Shown: positions 19,649-28,037 of the stretch, in pieces | Layout of the letters: every line of letters starts with the position of its first letter | Numbering within the stretch: the stretch's first letter is position 1 | NCBI GenBank assembly: GCA_018669845.1 | Contig: JABHSO010000212.1 | Span: 1 to 64,000, forward strand | Direction of reading: 5' to 3' | Source of the DNA: Gammaproteobacteria bacterium | GTDB taxonomy: Bacteria; Pseudomonadota; Gammaproteobacteria; GCA-001735895 | Length of the DNA: 64,000 nt | Notes under the pieces: generated by a model | Database searches by the model: none | Seen by the model: the letters and a program-made list of their open reading frames with translations, nothing else | Told to the model about the DNA's origin: nothing | Position numbers and translations under genes: made by a program

Positions 19649-19662
19649 AATGAATATTCATT
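19649..19662. promoter_or_regulatory. Candidate TetR operator AATGAATATTCATT upstream of gfa operon (second copy)
   Basis: Perfect palindrome identical to 1416-1429; centre 21 bp from the neighbouring box. Confidence 0.7.
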
Positions 19663-20165
19663 GCATTGTAAAATTATTGTATTTACATGAGTCCAGGGTT
19701 AACTCTGCTGTGTGCAAAAGATTGACTATTCAGGTTGATAATTGGGGTGTCTATGCGTGGAGCAATAAAAGTCCTTTCTGACAATTTAAACCCCTGAAAC
19801 CCCAACCAGTACTAATACTTTTCCCTGTTTTTTACTGCTTTTGTTTACAAGATGTATAGGAATTCAGGGGGCAAGTGATATCTTTTGATTCCTTGCTAAC
19901 AGCTTTGTCCTGGTTTAAGGCTAATTGGAAACATTTAATATTTTAGTGGTTCATATTTAATAGTAGGGTCTACTGATTTCAACGATCGGTATAAAGAAGT
20001 TAGGAAATACCAGCCTGATTTGAAACTTTCTGGTTAATGGCGCTAATTTATAGCGCATATTGATATTTATCATTTTTCAAACAATTTAATTCTGTAACTG
20101 TATATGTTGATATTATCTTTTATAAGATAGTACCGTTTTTATATTTTGATCAGGTATGTATCGCT

Positions 20166-21050
20166 ATGAAAAAATCTCCATTTGACCTTGATGATGACAG
20201 CACTTACCAGAAATGGCGTGACTGGAAACTGGAAAATCGTGCGAAGGATGTAAGTGACTTTATTGTGGAGATCGATGATCCCCGCAAGCTAACTCAGGCC
20301 CAGCATGATGCCATTCTGGATCGCTGCAAAAAATACAACATGGCTGTTTATATTAGTAAATTAGGTGATATGGAGGGAACCGATATTCCCCGTGGTATTG
20401 GCAGTGCATTTGGCCTGGAGAACCTGGATTATAACCGGGGGGCTGAGTCTGACGCAGTCACAGCCCTTACTGTTCAGGATGATGCGTATCATGGCGCGTA
20501 CATTCCATACACCAATAAAGAGATTCACTGGCACACAGACGGTTACTACAATCGTCTTGATTTGCAAAATCACGCTCTGCTTCTGCACTGTGTAAGACCG
20601 GCTATGAGTGGCGGTGAAAGTTCCGTTATCGATAACGAGCTAGTCTACATTCTGATGCGTGATGAGAATCCCGAGTATGTCCGCGCCCTGATGGCAGAGG
20701 ATACTGTACTCTACCCCGAGAACGTTGTGGACGGAGTTGAACTTCGCCCCAATCGCATCGGTCCGGTCTGGATGGTTGCAGCTGATGGCCACCTCCACAT
20801 GCGCTACACCATGCGTAAGAGAAATGTGGTTTGGAAAGATGATCCGATTATAAAGGACGCAGTATCCTGGCTGAAAAATCTACTCAATGGGGATTCTGAG
20901 CACATCTTTCGTGCAACCCTTCAATCGGGTTGGGGGCTAGTGAGTAACAACGTGCTACATGACAGAAGCGGCTTTGAGGATGATGAGGACCCCGCAAAAA
21001 AACGTCTGCTCTACCGTGCTCGCTACTTCGACCGCATTCATGGAATGTAA
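20166..21050 (+). CDS. TauD/TfdA family Fe(II)/2-oxoglutarate-dependent dioxygenase
   Basis: HWHTDGYYNRLD (HxD), ALLLHCVRPAMSGGESSVID, distal NNVLHDRSGF. Confidence 0.88.
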   Translation: MKKSPFDLDDDSTYQKWRDWKLENRAKDVSDFIVEIDDPRKLTQAQHDAILDRCKKYNMAVYISKLGDMEGTDIPRGIGSAFGLENLDYNRGAESDAVTALTVQDDAYHGAYIPYTNKEIHWHTDGYYNRLDLQNHALLLHCVRPAMSGGESSVIDNELVYILMRDENPEYVRALMAEDTVLYPENVVDGVELRPNRIGPVWMVAADGHLHMRYTMRKRNVVWKDDPIIKDAVSWLKNLLNGDSEHIFRATLQSGWGLVSNNVLHDRSGFEDDEDPAKKRLLYRARYFDRIHGM

Positions 21051-21299
21051 CTCCATTTGTTCCGGATAGGGAAATCCGGGAGTATTTACCCTGACTTTTT
21101 AACAGAAAGTTAGTGTCATCAATAGAAATTTTCTGGTTAAGTTGTTTTATCAAAAATCAGTTAGTTTAGGTATTTCCAGGGCATAAAGATGAGCTGCCTC
21201 CTGTTAGGAGTCATTCAGAAATTATCAGACTCTGTTCACCATGATTTTCCCTTAATACCCTTACAACTGGTGGTATTTTAATGAGTCATAGGTATAATC

Positions 21300-23306
21300 A
21301 TGAAAAATAACAACATAACTATAAAATCTAAGGGCATTGGTATGTATTTACAAGTTAAGGCTATTTCGGCCTTACTCATCTATTTAATTCTGGGCTTTTT
21401 TATTTCCGCCCCTGTCGTTGCTGAATCAGGCTCAAGTTCGTCTGTACATAAAGCATTTAAATCTATTCCCAGTAAAAAATGTAATAAATGTCATGATGAT
21501 GAAGACGATACTACATGGGAATATGATGAAGGACCTTTAGCGGGTACTGAAAAAAATATCTATGTGCCTTCTGAAATTATTGAAAACAGTGTGCATGGCG
21601 AGCTAAATTGTAATGACTGTCACACCAATGTTTCTCTAAAAAGAAAGGAGCATGCTGAGTACACCCCCATCACAGTCAGTTGTATCCAGTGTCACAAGAA
21701 AAAAATAGAAGCGCAAAAAGATGACCCTGATCCAGAGTTGAAGCGGTTAAAGGTTGTTATGGAGCAAGTCGATAGCTATATGCATTCGGTGCATGCACAA
21801 CCCAGTATAAAGGATCAGTCTAAAACCAATGCCAGCTGTTATGACTGTCATGAAGCTCATAATATTGGCACGCTTGGAAGTGAAGCCCGCGCTGAATACC
21901 GTCTTAAAAATCCTGAAGTCTGTGGACAATGTCATGAAGAGCAAAAACAGGCATATGTGAGTTCAATTCATGGTAAAGAAGTGCTGGAGAAGAAAAACAG
22001 CGAAGCAGCCGTTTGTTCTGATTGCCACACAGCGCATGATATTGCCGCAACAGAAGAAGGCAGCACAAAACTGAATATCACAAAAAATTGTGGAAGTTGT
22101 CATGAGAAATCACTGGAAACCTATCTGACGTCTTATCACGGTCAGGTCAGTCGCCTGGGTTATTCACACACTGCCAAGTGTTTCGATTGTCATGGTGGTC
22201 ACGAAATCACCAAAATAGATGATCCCAGCTCTCAAATTCATAAAGATAATCGACTGGAAACCTGTAATAAATGTCATCAGGATGCCACCGAAGGTTTCCT
22301 CAGTTTTAATGCACATGGTGATGCCAATAACTTTGAGGATTATCCAATTATCTATGTTACTAGCAAATTCATGCAGGCATTAATTATTGGTGTATTCCTG
22401 TTCTTCTGGACCCACGTTATTTTATGGGGTTATCGAGAGCTTAGAGATCGTCAGCAGGGTAAGGGCTATGTGCCTCCGCTGACAGAGGATACGGTATATT
22501 TCCGTCGTTTCTCCAGAACATGGCGTGTACTGCATCTATTATTTGCGGTGAGCACCATGATACTGGCATTGTCAGGTTCGACCTTATTGTTCTCTCACAC
22601 GGCCTGGGCACCCTTTATTATCGGCTTAATGGGCGGACCGGAAGTCGAGGCAATTATTCACCGGACAGCGGGTGTTACCTGGTTAAGTGTATTTGTCATT
22701 CACTTTGGTACAGCGATGTACAATATTGCAGCTAACTATAAATCATTCCGTTGGTTTGGCCCCACATCCATGGTTCCAAACTGGCAGGATCTACGAGATG
22801 TTATTGCCATGTTTAGCTGGTTCTTTGGCAAAAGTGAAAGACCAACTTTTGATCGTTGGTCCTATTGGCAGAAGTTTGATTACTGGGCTCCATTCTGGGG
22901 TGCTGGCATCATAGGCTTTAGCGGTATTATGTTATTTGCGCCCACGGTTACGGCCGCTATTTTGCCGGGCTATGTATTTAATATTGCGACCATTATTCAC
23001 CAGGAAGAGGCATTACTCGCCACTATATTCCTGTTCACTGTGCATTTCTTTAATGCACATTTCAGGCCTGATAAATTCCCAATGAGTACCACTATATTTA
23101 CCGGTTCGATACCACTGGATGAGTTTAAACATGAGCATGAGCTTGAGTATGAGCGTCTAAAAGCCAGTGGTGAGCTGGAGAAACATTTGGTGAAGAAACC
23201 ATCAAGACTGGTTAGAACTGGTTCTAACATGCTGGGAATTTTACTAATTATGGCCGGACTGACACTGTTGACGCTGGTTATTATTGGTTACAGCAGTATG
23301 CATTAG
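21300..23306 (+). CDS. Multiheme cytochrome c (nine CxxCH) fused to membrane cytochrome b domain
   Basis: CNKCH, CNDCH, CIQCH, CYDCH, CGQCH, CSDCH, CGSCH, CFDCH, CNKCH followed by TM domain with HTAWAP, IHRTAGVTWLSVFVIHFG, HFFNAHF. Confidence 0.92.
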   Translation: MKNNNITIKSKGIGMYLQVKAISALLIYLILGFFISAPVVAESGSSSSVHKAFKSIPSKKCNKCHDDEDDTTWEYDEGPLAGTEKNIYVPSEIIENSVHGELNCNDCHTNVSLKRKEHAEYTPITVSCIQCHKKKIEAQKDDPDPELKRLKVVMEQVDSYMHSVHAQPSIKDQSKTNASCYDCHEAHNIGTLGSEARAEYRLKNPEVCGQCHEEQKQAYVSSIHGKEVLEKKNSEAAVCSDCHTAHDIAATEEGSTKLNITKNCGSCHEKSLETYLTSYHGQVSRLGYSHTAKCFDCHGGHEITKIDDPSSQIHKDNRLETCNKCHQDATEGFLSFNAHGDANNFEDYPIIYVTSKFMQALIIGVFLFFWTHVILWGYRELRDRQQGKGYVPPLTEDTVYFRRFSRTWRVLHLLFAVSTMILALSGSTLLFSHTAWAPFIIGLMGGPEVEAIIHRTAGVTWLSVFVIHFGTAMYNIAANYKSFRWFGPTSMVPNWQDLRDVIAMFSWFFGKSERPTFDRWSYWQKFDYWAPFWGAGIIGFSGIMLFAPTVTAAILPGYVFNIATIIHQEEALLATIFLFTVHFFNAHFRPDKFPMSTTIFTGSIPLDEFKHEHELEYERLKASGELEKHLVKKPSRLVRTGSNMLGILLIMAGLTLLTLVIIGYSSMH

Positions 23307-23370
23307 GATATCGATGAGATATGAATATTTATTTGAAAAATTACTGGATGTGAAATTGTTGGATATAAAA

Positions 23371-24096
23371 ATGAAATCCTTTTTTAACACTGTTGGCATG
23401 GTTTGTATGGCATTGGCTTTTAATGTTAATGCGGCCTCATTAGAAGATCTGGATGAAACTATCCAACAGGCAATAGCCGCTACACCCAATATTGAAAAAG
23501 GCAAAGAAATATATCGTAACTGTGCGTTATGTCATACGCCTGAAGGTTGGGGAACGCCTTCAGGGCATTACCCACAAATTGCAGGGCAGCATAAAAGTGT
23601 GATTATCAAGCAACTCGAGGATATTCAACTGGGTAACCGTGATAACCCGACTATGCGTCCTTTTACAGATCCGGTGATTGAGCTAGGAAGCCAGGCTGTC
23701 GCCGATGTTGCAGCCTACATCAGTCAGCTACCGATGACTCCAAAGAATGACATGGGTTATGGTTCAGAGTTAGATCGAGGAAAGACCCTGTACGATGATA
23801 ACTGTAAGCAATGCCATAAAGCTAATGGTGAAGGAAAGCCTGAAAAATTTTATCCCAAAATTCAGGGGCAACATTATAACTATTTGAAACGACAACTACT
23901 CTGGATAAAAACAGGTAAGCGAAGAAATGCAGATATTAAAATGGTAAAGCAGATGCGTGATTTTAGCCTTCAGGATATTGATTTAGTCTCAGACTACGTA
24001 TCCAGGTTAAGACCGGATAAATCATCGATGGCTAAAAGTATATTTTGGAAAAATCCTGATTTTAGATCGGGTTTCCGTGCAGCTCCAAGAAATTAA
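23371..24096 (+). CDS. Diheme cytochrome c (c4/c553-like)
   Basis: Signal peptide from MKSFFNTVGMVCMALAFNVNA; NCALCHTPEGWG and NCKQCHKANGEG. Confidence 0.9.
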   Translation: MKSFFNTVGMVCMALAFNVNAASLEDLDETIQQAIAATPNIEKGKEIYRNCALCHTPEGWGTPSGHYPQIAGQHKSVIIKQLEDIQLGNRDNPTMRPFTDPVIELGSQAVADVAAYISQLPMTPKNDMGYGSELDRGKTLYDDNCKQCHKANGEGKPEKFYPKIQGQHYNYLKRQLLWIKTGKRRNADIKMVKQMRDFSLQDIDLVSDYVSRLRPDKSSMAKSIFWKNPDFRSGFRAAPRN

Positions 24097-24116
24097 TTTA
24101 TAGTAAGGAAATAAGT

Positions 24117-25061
24117 ATGTTACACGCAAAAAAAATAATATTATTTTTTATAGCACCCCTAATTGCAACTCTTTCGAGTGTTGTTATCGCTGATGTTGAA
24201 CTGGACAAACAACTTCGAGAGGTAGCTGCAGGCGGCACAACCAATCAGCTGACAGGTCTAATAAGTAAAGGAGCCGGAGTAAATGCGCCGGGTAAATATG
24301 GCAAGCGCCCCATTATGTTTGCTGCGGAGTCTGGCAATATTAATATTATTGCAGTCCTGCTTTCTTATGGCGCTGAAGTTAATGCCAGAACAAGAAAGGG
24401 AGATACCGCCCTCACCATAGCCACAGAAAACAGTAATGAACAAATAACGGCACTACTGATAGAGTTTGGTGCAAATATTCATGACCGAACACGTACTGGC
24501 CTGGATTCATTAATGATTGCCTCTAAAAAAGGTAATGCATTGATTGTTAAACAGCTACTGCAATTTGGGGCTGATGCTCGCTCCTCTGATAGTTTAGGGA
24601 ATACTGCTTTAATGCATGCAATAAAAGCAGGTCATACAGATGTTGTTAAAGCTTTGCTGGGTAGCAGTCAGGTTATGCCTTGCACGCCGAATAATATCGG
24701 TGTAACACCGCTTATGACCGCTATTATTAAAGGTAATAAAGATATTCTGGATATTGTTTTGCCGGGTATAAACTGCATCAACTTCCAGGATAACTTTGGA
24801 ACCATAGCACTCCATTATGCAGCAGAAAATAATAATCTTGAGGTGGTTAAATACCTGATTGAGAATCAAGCATTGGTTAATCAGGAAGATTTAGATAATG
24901 AAACGCCTTTATTTTATGCGGTAAAAGCAGAGAATGAGGAAATTGTAAAATACCTATTAGCAAATAAAGCTGATAAATCACATAAAAATAGTTCGGATTT
25001 AACGCCCTTGCAGGTAGCATCCAAAAAGAATAACCAGGCTATCATGAGTTTATTAAAGTAA
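24117..25061 (+). CDS. Exported ankyrin-repeat protein
   Basis: Signal peptide then about 7-8 ankyrin repeats (GKRPIMFAAESGNINIIAVLLSYGAEVNARTRKGDTALTIA...). Confidence 0.92.
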   Translation: MLHAKKIILFFIAPLIATLSSVVIADVELDKQLREVAAGGTTNQLTGLISKGAGVNAPGKYGKRPIMFAAESGNINIIAVLLSYGAEVNARTRKGDTALTIATENSNEQITALLIEFGANIHDRTRTGLDSLMIASKKGNALIVKQLLQFGADARSSDSLGNTALMHAIKAGHTDVVKALLGSSQVMPCTPNNIGVTPLMTAIIKGNKDILDIVLPGINCINFQDNFGTIALHYAAENNNLEVVKYLIENQALVNQEDLDNETPLFYAVKAENEEIVKYLLANKADKSHKNSSDLTPLQVASKKNNQAIMSLLK

Positions 25062-25069
25062 CTAAAAAG

Positions 25070-25150
25070 GAATGCCTGATCTTTAGTCTAAACAAGGTTT
25101 TACAAAAAAACTTAAAAGTGTTTGTTAAAACCAGATTACTTCAGGCATTC
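25070..25150. terminator. Long interrupted inverted repeat between convergent genes, candidate bidirectional terminator
   Basis: GAATGCCTGA (25070-25079)/TCAGGCATTC (25141-25150) and inner GGTTTTA (25096-25102)/TAAAACC (25126-25132). Confidence 0.55.
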
Positions 25151-25172
25151 ATCTGACTCTTACTTACATTAA

Positions 25173-26060
25173 TCAAGTTGAAAGCGGTTTCTTCAGAGAG
25201 CCAAGCGTAAACACAAACAGCGCGCACCAGATAAAAATGAATCCAATTAACTGATCGTTATCAAAGGATTCCTTGAGAATAAAAACGGCAATACAAAATT
25301 GCAGAGTAGGATTTATATACATCATAAATCCAATCGCACTTAAGCTCAGTTTTTTCGCAGCCGACGCAAAAAGTAATAACGGCATAGCAGTCACTATTCC
25401 ACTCACCATTAACAGTAAAGTCAGATCACTACCGGCTACATAAAATATTGAATTATCAACCCAAAGCAGGTAACCCCAGTAACATAAAGCAAAAGGCAGC
25501 ATGATACCGGTTTCTATGGCGAGCCCGGTTAAAGTATCTACATTTAGTTGCTTTCTGGCCAGACCGTATAAGCCAAAACTTACAGCCAGAGACAGTGAAA
25601 TCCACGGCAGGTATCCTAATCTGACAATTAACCAGAGAATCCCAATACTCGCAAGAATGATAGCCAGCATTCTTGATAGATTAAGCTGCTCTTTTAAAAA
25701 AACTCGTGCAAGGAATACACTCACCAACGGGGTTAAAAAATATCCTAAACTGGATTCAAGCACACGCCCCTGAGCCACTGACCAAATATAAACCAGCCAG
25801 TTAACACTGACTAGCAGCGATGATATAGTCAATCCCTTTATTAAACCCGGTGTCTTTAATGCCTTAAATAAGCGCTGCTTCTGCGATGTTAGAATGATGA
25901 TCAAACTCACAAAGACAAATGACCAGACAACACGATGCAGTAACACTTCTGTTGATGGAACATCTCGCAGCAGGTGAAAAAATAATGGGAAAACGCCCCA
26001 CATGGCATAGGCAATGAAGCCAAAAATAAACCCCTGAGAGGCATTGCCGAAAGAGAACAT
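25173..26060 (-). CDS. rarD: EamA family transporter RarD
   Basis: GFIAYAMWGVFPLFFHLLRDVPSTEVLLHRVVWSFVFV typical RarD N-terminus. Confidence 0.92.
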   Translation of the reverse strand: MFSFGNASQGFIFGFIAYAMWGVFPLFFHLLRDVPSTEVLLHRVVWSFVFVSLIIILTSQKQRLFKALKTPGLIKGLTISSLLVSVNWLVYIWSVAQGRVLESSLGYFLTPLVSVFLARVFLKEQLNLSRMLAIILASIGILWLIVRLGYLPWISLSLAVSFGLYGLARKQLNVDTLTGLAIETGIMLPFALCYWGYLLWVDNSIFYVAGSDLTLLLMVSGIVTAMPLLLFASAAKKLSLSAIGFMMYINPTLQFCIAVFILKESFDNDQLIGFIFIWCALFVFTLGSLKKPLST

Positions 26061-26079
26061 GTGTAACGTATATGAGGGG

Positions 26080-26445
26080 TTATTTAAAAGAAGATTTTAG
26101 AATAAATTCTTCGAGTTTTTTATCGATGCCATAAATATGACCTTTAAGCCATTCTGAAAGAAATTCAGATAATGCCTGTCTAAAAAGCTCATCATAACTG
26201 GTAAATTCCTGCATCATGCTTTTCAGTTCTGCACGAAACTTGTCATGAGCTAGAATATGTTCCTCTGTACCAGGAAAATTTAGCTTAATCATATATTCTT
26301 CTTCCATTGAAAAGTGATTTTCAGCATATTCAAAGAGTTGATGAAAGACTCTGTCATCAACATCACGCACATTAATTTGATCAATGAGCTCAAATAGAAC
26401 CTGATGCTGTTTTTACTGCCAGATGAGTTCGCTGGTTTTTTTCAT
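26080..26445 (-). pseudogene. Bacteriohemerythrin interrupted by in-frame TAA (26413-26415)
   Basis: Conceptual MKKTSELIWQ*KQHQVLFELIDQINVRDVDDRVFHQLFEYAENHFSMEEEYM...EEHILAHDKF...HIYGIDKKL; the 26080..26370 ORF lacks the first His ligand region. Confidence 0.75.
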
Positions 26446-26790
26446 TTAAACTAATAAGTTTTGCGGGTATTGTGAACTATATAGCACATGGCTGAACGTG
26501 ATGAAATAAATATTATCGAATGATTTTATCAACCAACAGATAATTGATAAAATGAACTGACTACAATGAGTATCTTATTTTTATATTCTTTTAGTGTATT
26601 TTTTATCGACTCATGCATGGTCAGTTGAATCGAATGAGATAGATGAACTGCACGGCAGGATTGGAGTGAAGATCTATTCTAGCAGGCTAAACTGCAGCTT
26701 TTGCCTGTTCTAAAAATAGTTGCTCACTACCGGTATTTGATTCCGATAAATTGCTACAATCATTGCCTTAATTCCAGGCGATATAAAAAT

Positions 26791-27336
26791 ATGGCAATTC
26801 ACAAGGTACTGCGCATGGGTGAGCCCGGCCTGTTGCAAATATCAAAACCAGTTTCAGACTTTAATACTGCTCAGCTTGATCAATTAATTGCAGATATGTG
26901 GGATACCATGCAGGCAGAAAATGGTGTCGGGCTGGCAGCACCTCAAATAGGCATTAACTTACGAGTAGTTATTTTTGGTTTTGACAATAACCCACGTTAC
27001 CCTGATGCTTTGGATATTCCTACAACTGTTTTAATTAATCCTGAAATCAACATTATCAGTGATGAAACAGAAGAGTCCTGGGAAGGTTGTTTAAGTTTGC
27101 CGGGCATGCGTGCTCTCGTTCCACGATATAAAAACATACGTTACAGTGGGTGTGATGCAAATGGTTTGCCCTTTACTCGTGAAGTAACGGGTTTTCATGC
27201 CCGGGTTGTACAGCATGAATGTGACCATCTTGATGGAATTTTGTACCCACAAAGAATTACTAATTTGCAATCATTTGGCTTTAGAGAAGAGCTGGAAGAA
27301 AATGGCCTGATGACAGCACAATCCTGTGATGACTGA
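26791..27336 (+). CDS. def: Peptide deformylase
   Basis: GVGLAAPQIG, WEGCLSLPGMRA, VVQHECDHLDGILY; ATG at 26791 preferred. Confidence 0.93.
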   Translation: MAIHKVLRMGEPGLLQISKPVSDFNTAQLDQLIADMWDTMQAENGVGLAAPQIGINLRVVIFGFDNNPRYPDALDIPTTVLINPEINIISDETEESWEGCLSLPGMRALVPRYKNIRYSGCDANGLPFTREVTGFHARVVQHECDHLDGILYPQRITNLQSFGFREELEENGLMTAQSCDD

Positions 27337-27949
27337 GCCTTATCGCTTTGTAGTTCTGGGCACAGGCGGTGATTTTACGTTTAAAGTTTTACAGACCCTG
27401 ATTAAACAAAATATGCGACCAGTCGCATATATTCAGTCAGGCAATAAACCCCAACAGGATCAATCATCATTCGCAGACATAAAACTTGAAGTAAACAAAC
27501 CGCAGAATGATTTACTGCAATTATTATCATCAAACAATATTCCAGTGTTCTATGGTTCAGAAATTGAATTATCTCATCAAATTAAATCATTAAAAGCAGA
27601 ATTCCTGCTAGTTGCCTGTTGGCAAAAGTTACTCTCCAATGAGGTTTTGAATTCCGTTTCAAAAGCGGCATTAAATCTACACCCTTCATTGTTACCAAAA
27701 TATCGGGGTGTTGACCCCATTGGAGAACAGTTATTAGCCAAAGATTATAATTTTGGAATAAGCCTGCACCTATTGAATGAACATTTTGACAAGGGGGATA
27801 TAGTGCTACAGAAACCTCTTAACATAAAAACTCCTTACCTTCGGCATGGGATAAACAACCTAAGTGCAGAAACTGGAGCTTACTTATTTATCGAAGCCTT
27901 AAAGCTAAATTCAACGACAGAATGGGTATTAACAAAACAGAAAAAATAG
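27329..27949 (+). CDS. Formyltransferase-fold protein (Fmt-like N domain only)
   Basis: LNLHPSLLPKYRGVDPIGEQLLAKDYNFGISLHLLNEHFDKGDIV; overlaps def stop by 8 nt (ATGACTGA). Confidence 0.85.
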   Translation: MTEPYRFVVLGTGGDFTFKVLQTLIKQNMRPVAYIQSGNKPQQDQSSFADIKLEVNKPQNDLLQLLSSNNIPVFYGSEIELSHQIKSLKAEFLLVACWQKLLSNEVLNSVSKAALNLHPSLLPKYRGVDPIGEQLLAKDYNFGISLHLLNEHFDKGDIVLQKPLNIKTPYLRHGINNLSAETGAYLFIEALKLNSTTEWVLTKQKK

Positions 27950-27966
27950 ACTGAAAGTTATATATT

Positions 27967-27991
27967 GTAGGGTGTGCCATGCGCACCCTAC
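27967..27991. repeat. REP-like palindrome GTAGGGTGTGCCATGCGCACCCTAC
   Basis: Same GTAGGGTGCGC core as elements at 39476, 43782 and 52271. Confidence 0.7.
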
Positions 27992-28037
27992 TCCTATCTG
28001 CAACCAATTATCCCTTCAGCTAAATTAAAAATTTAGT

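Noticed and set aside
27771-27784. TGAATGAACATT resembling the TetR box
   Set aside because: Only a half/degenerate match, inside the formyltransferase coding sequence, not in a promoter.
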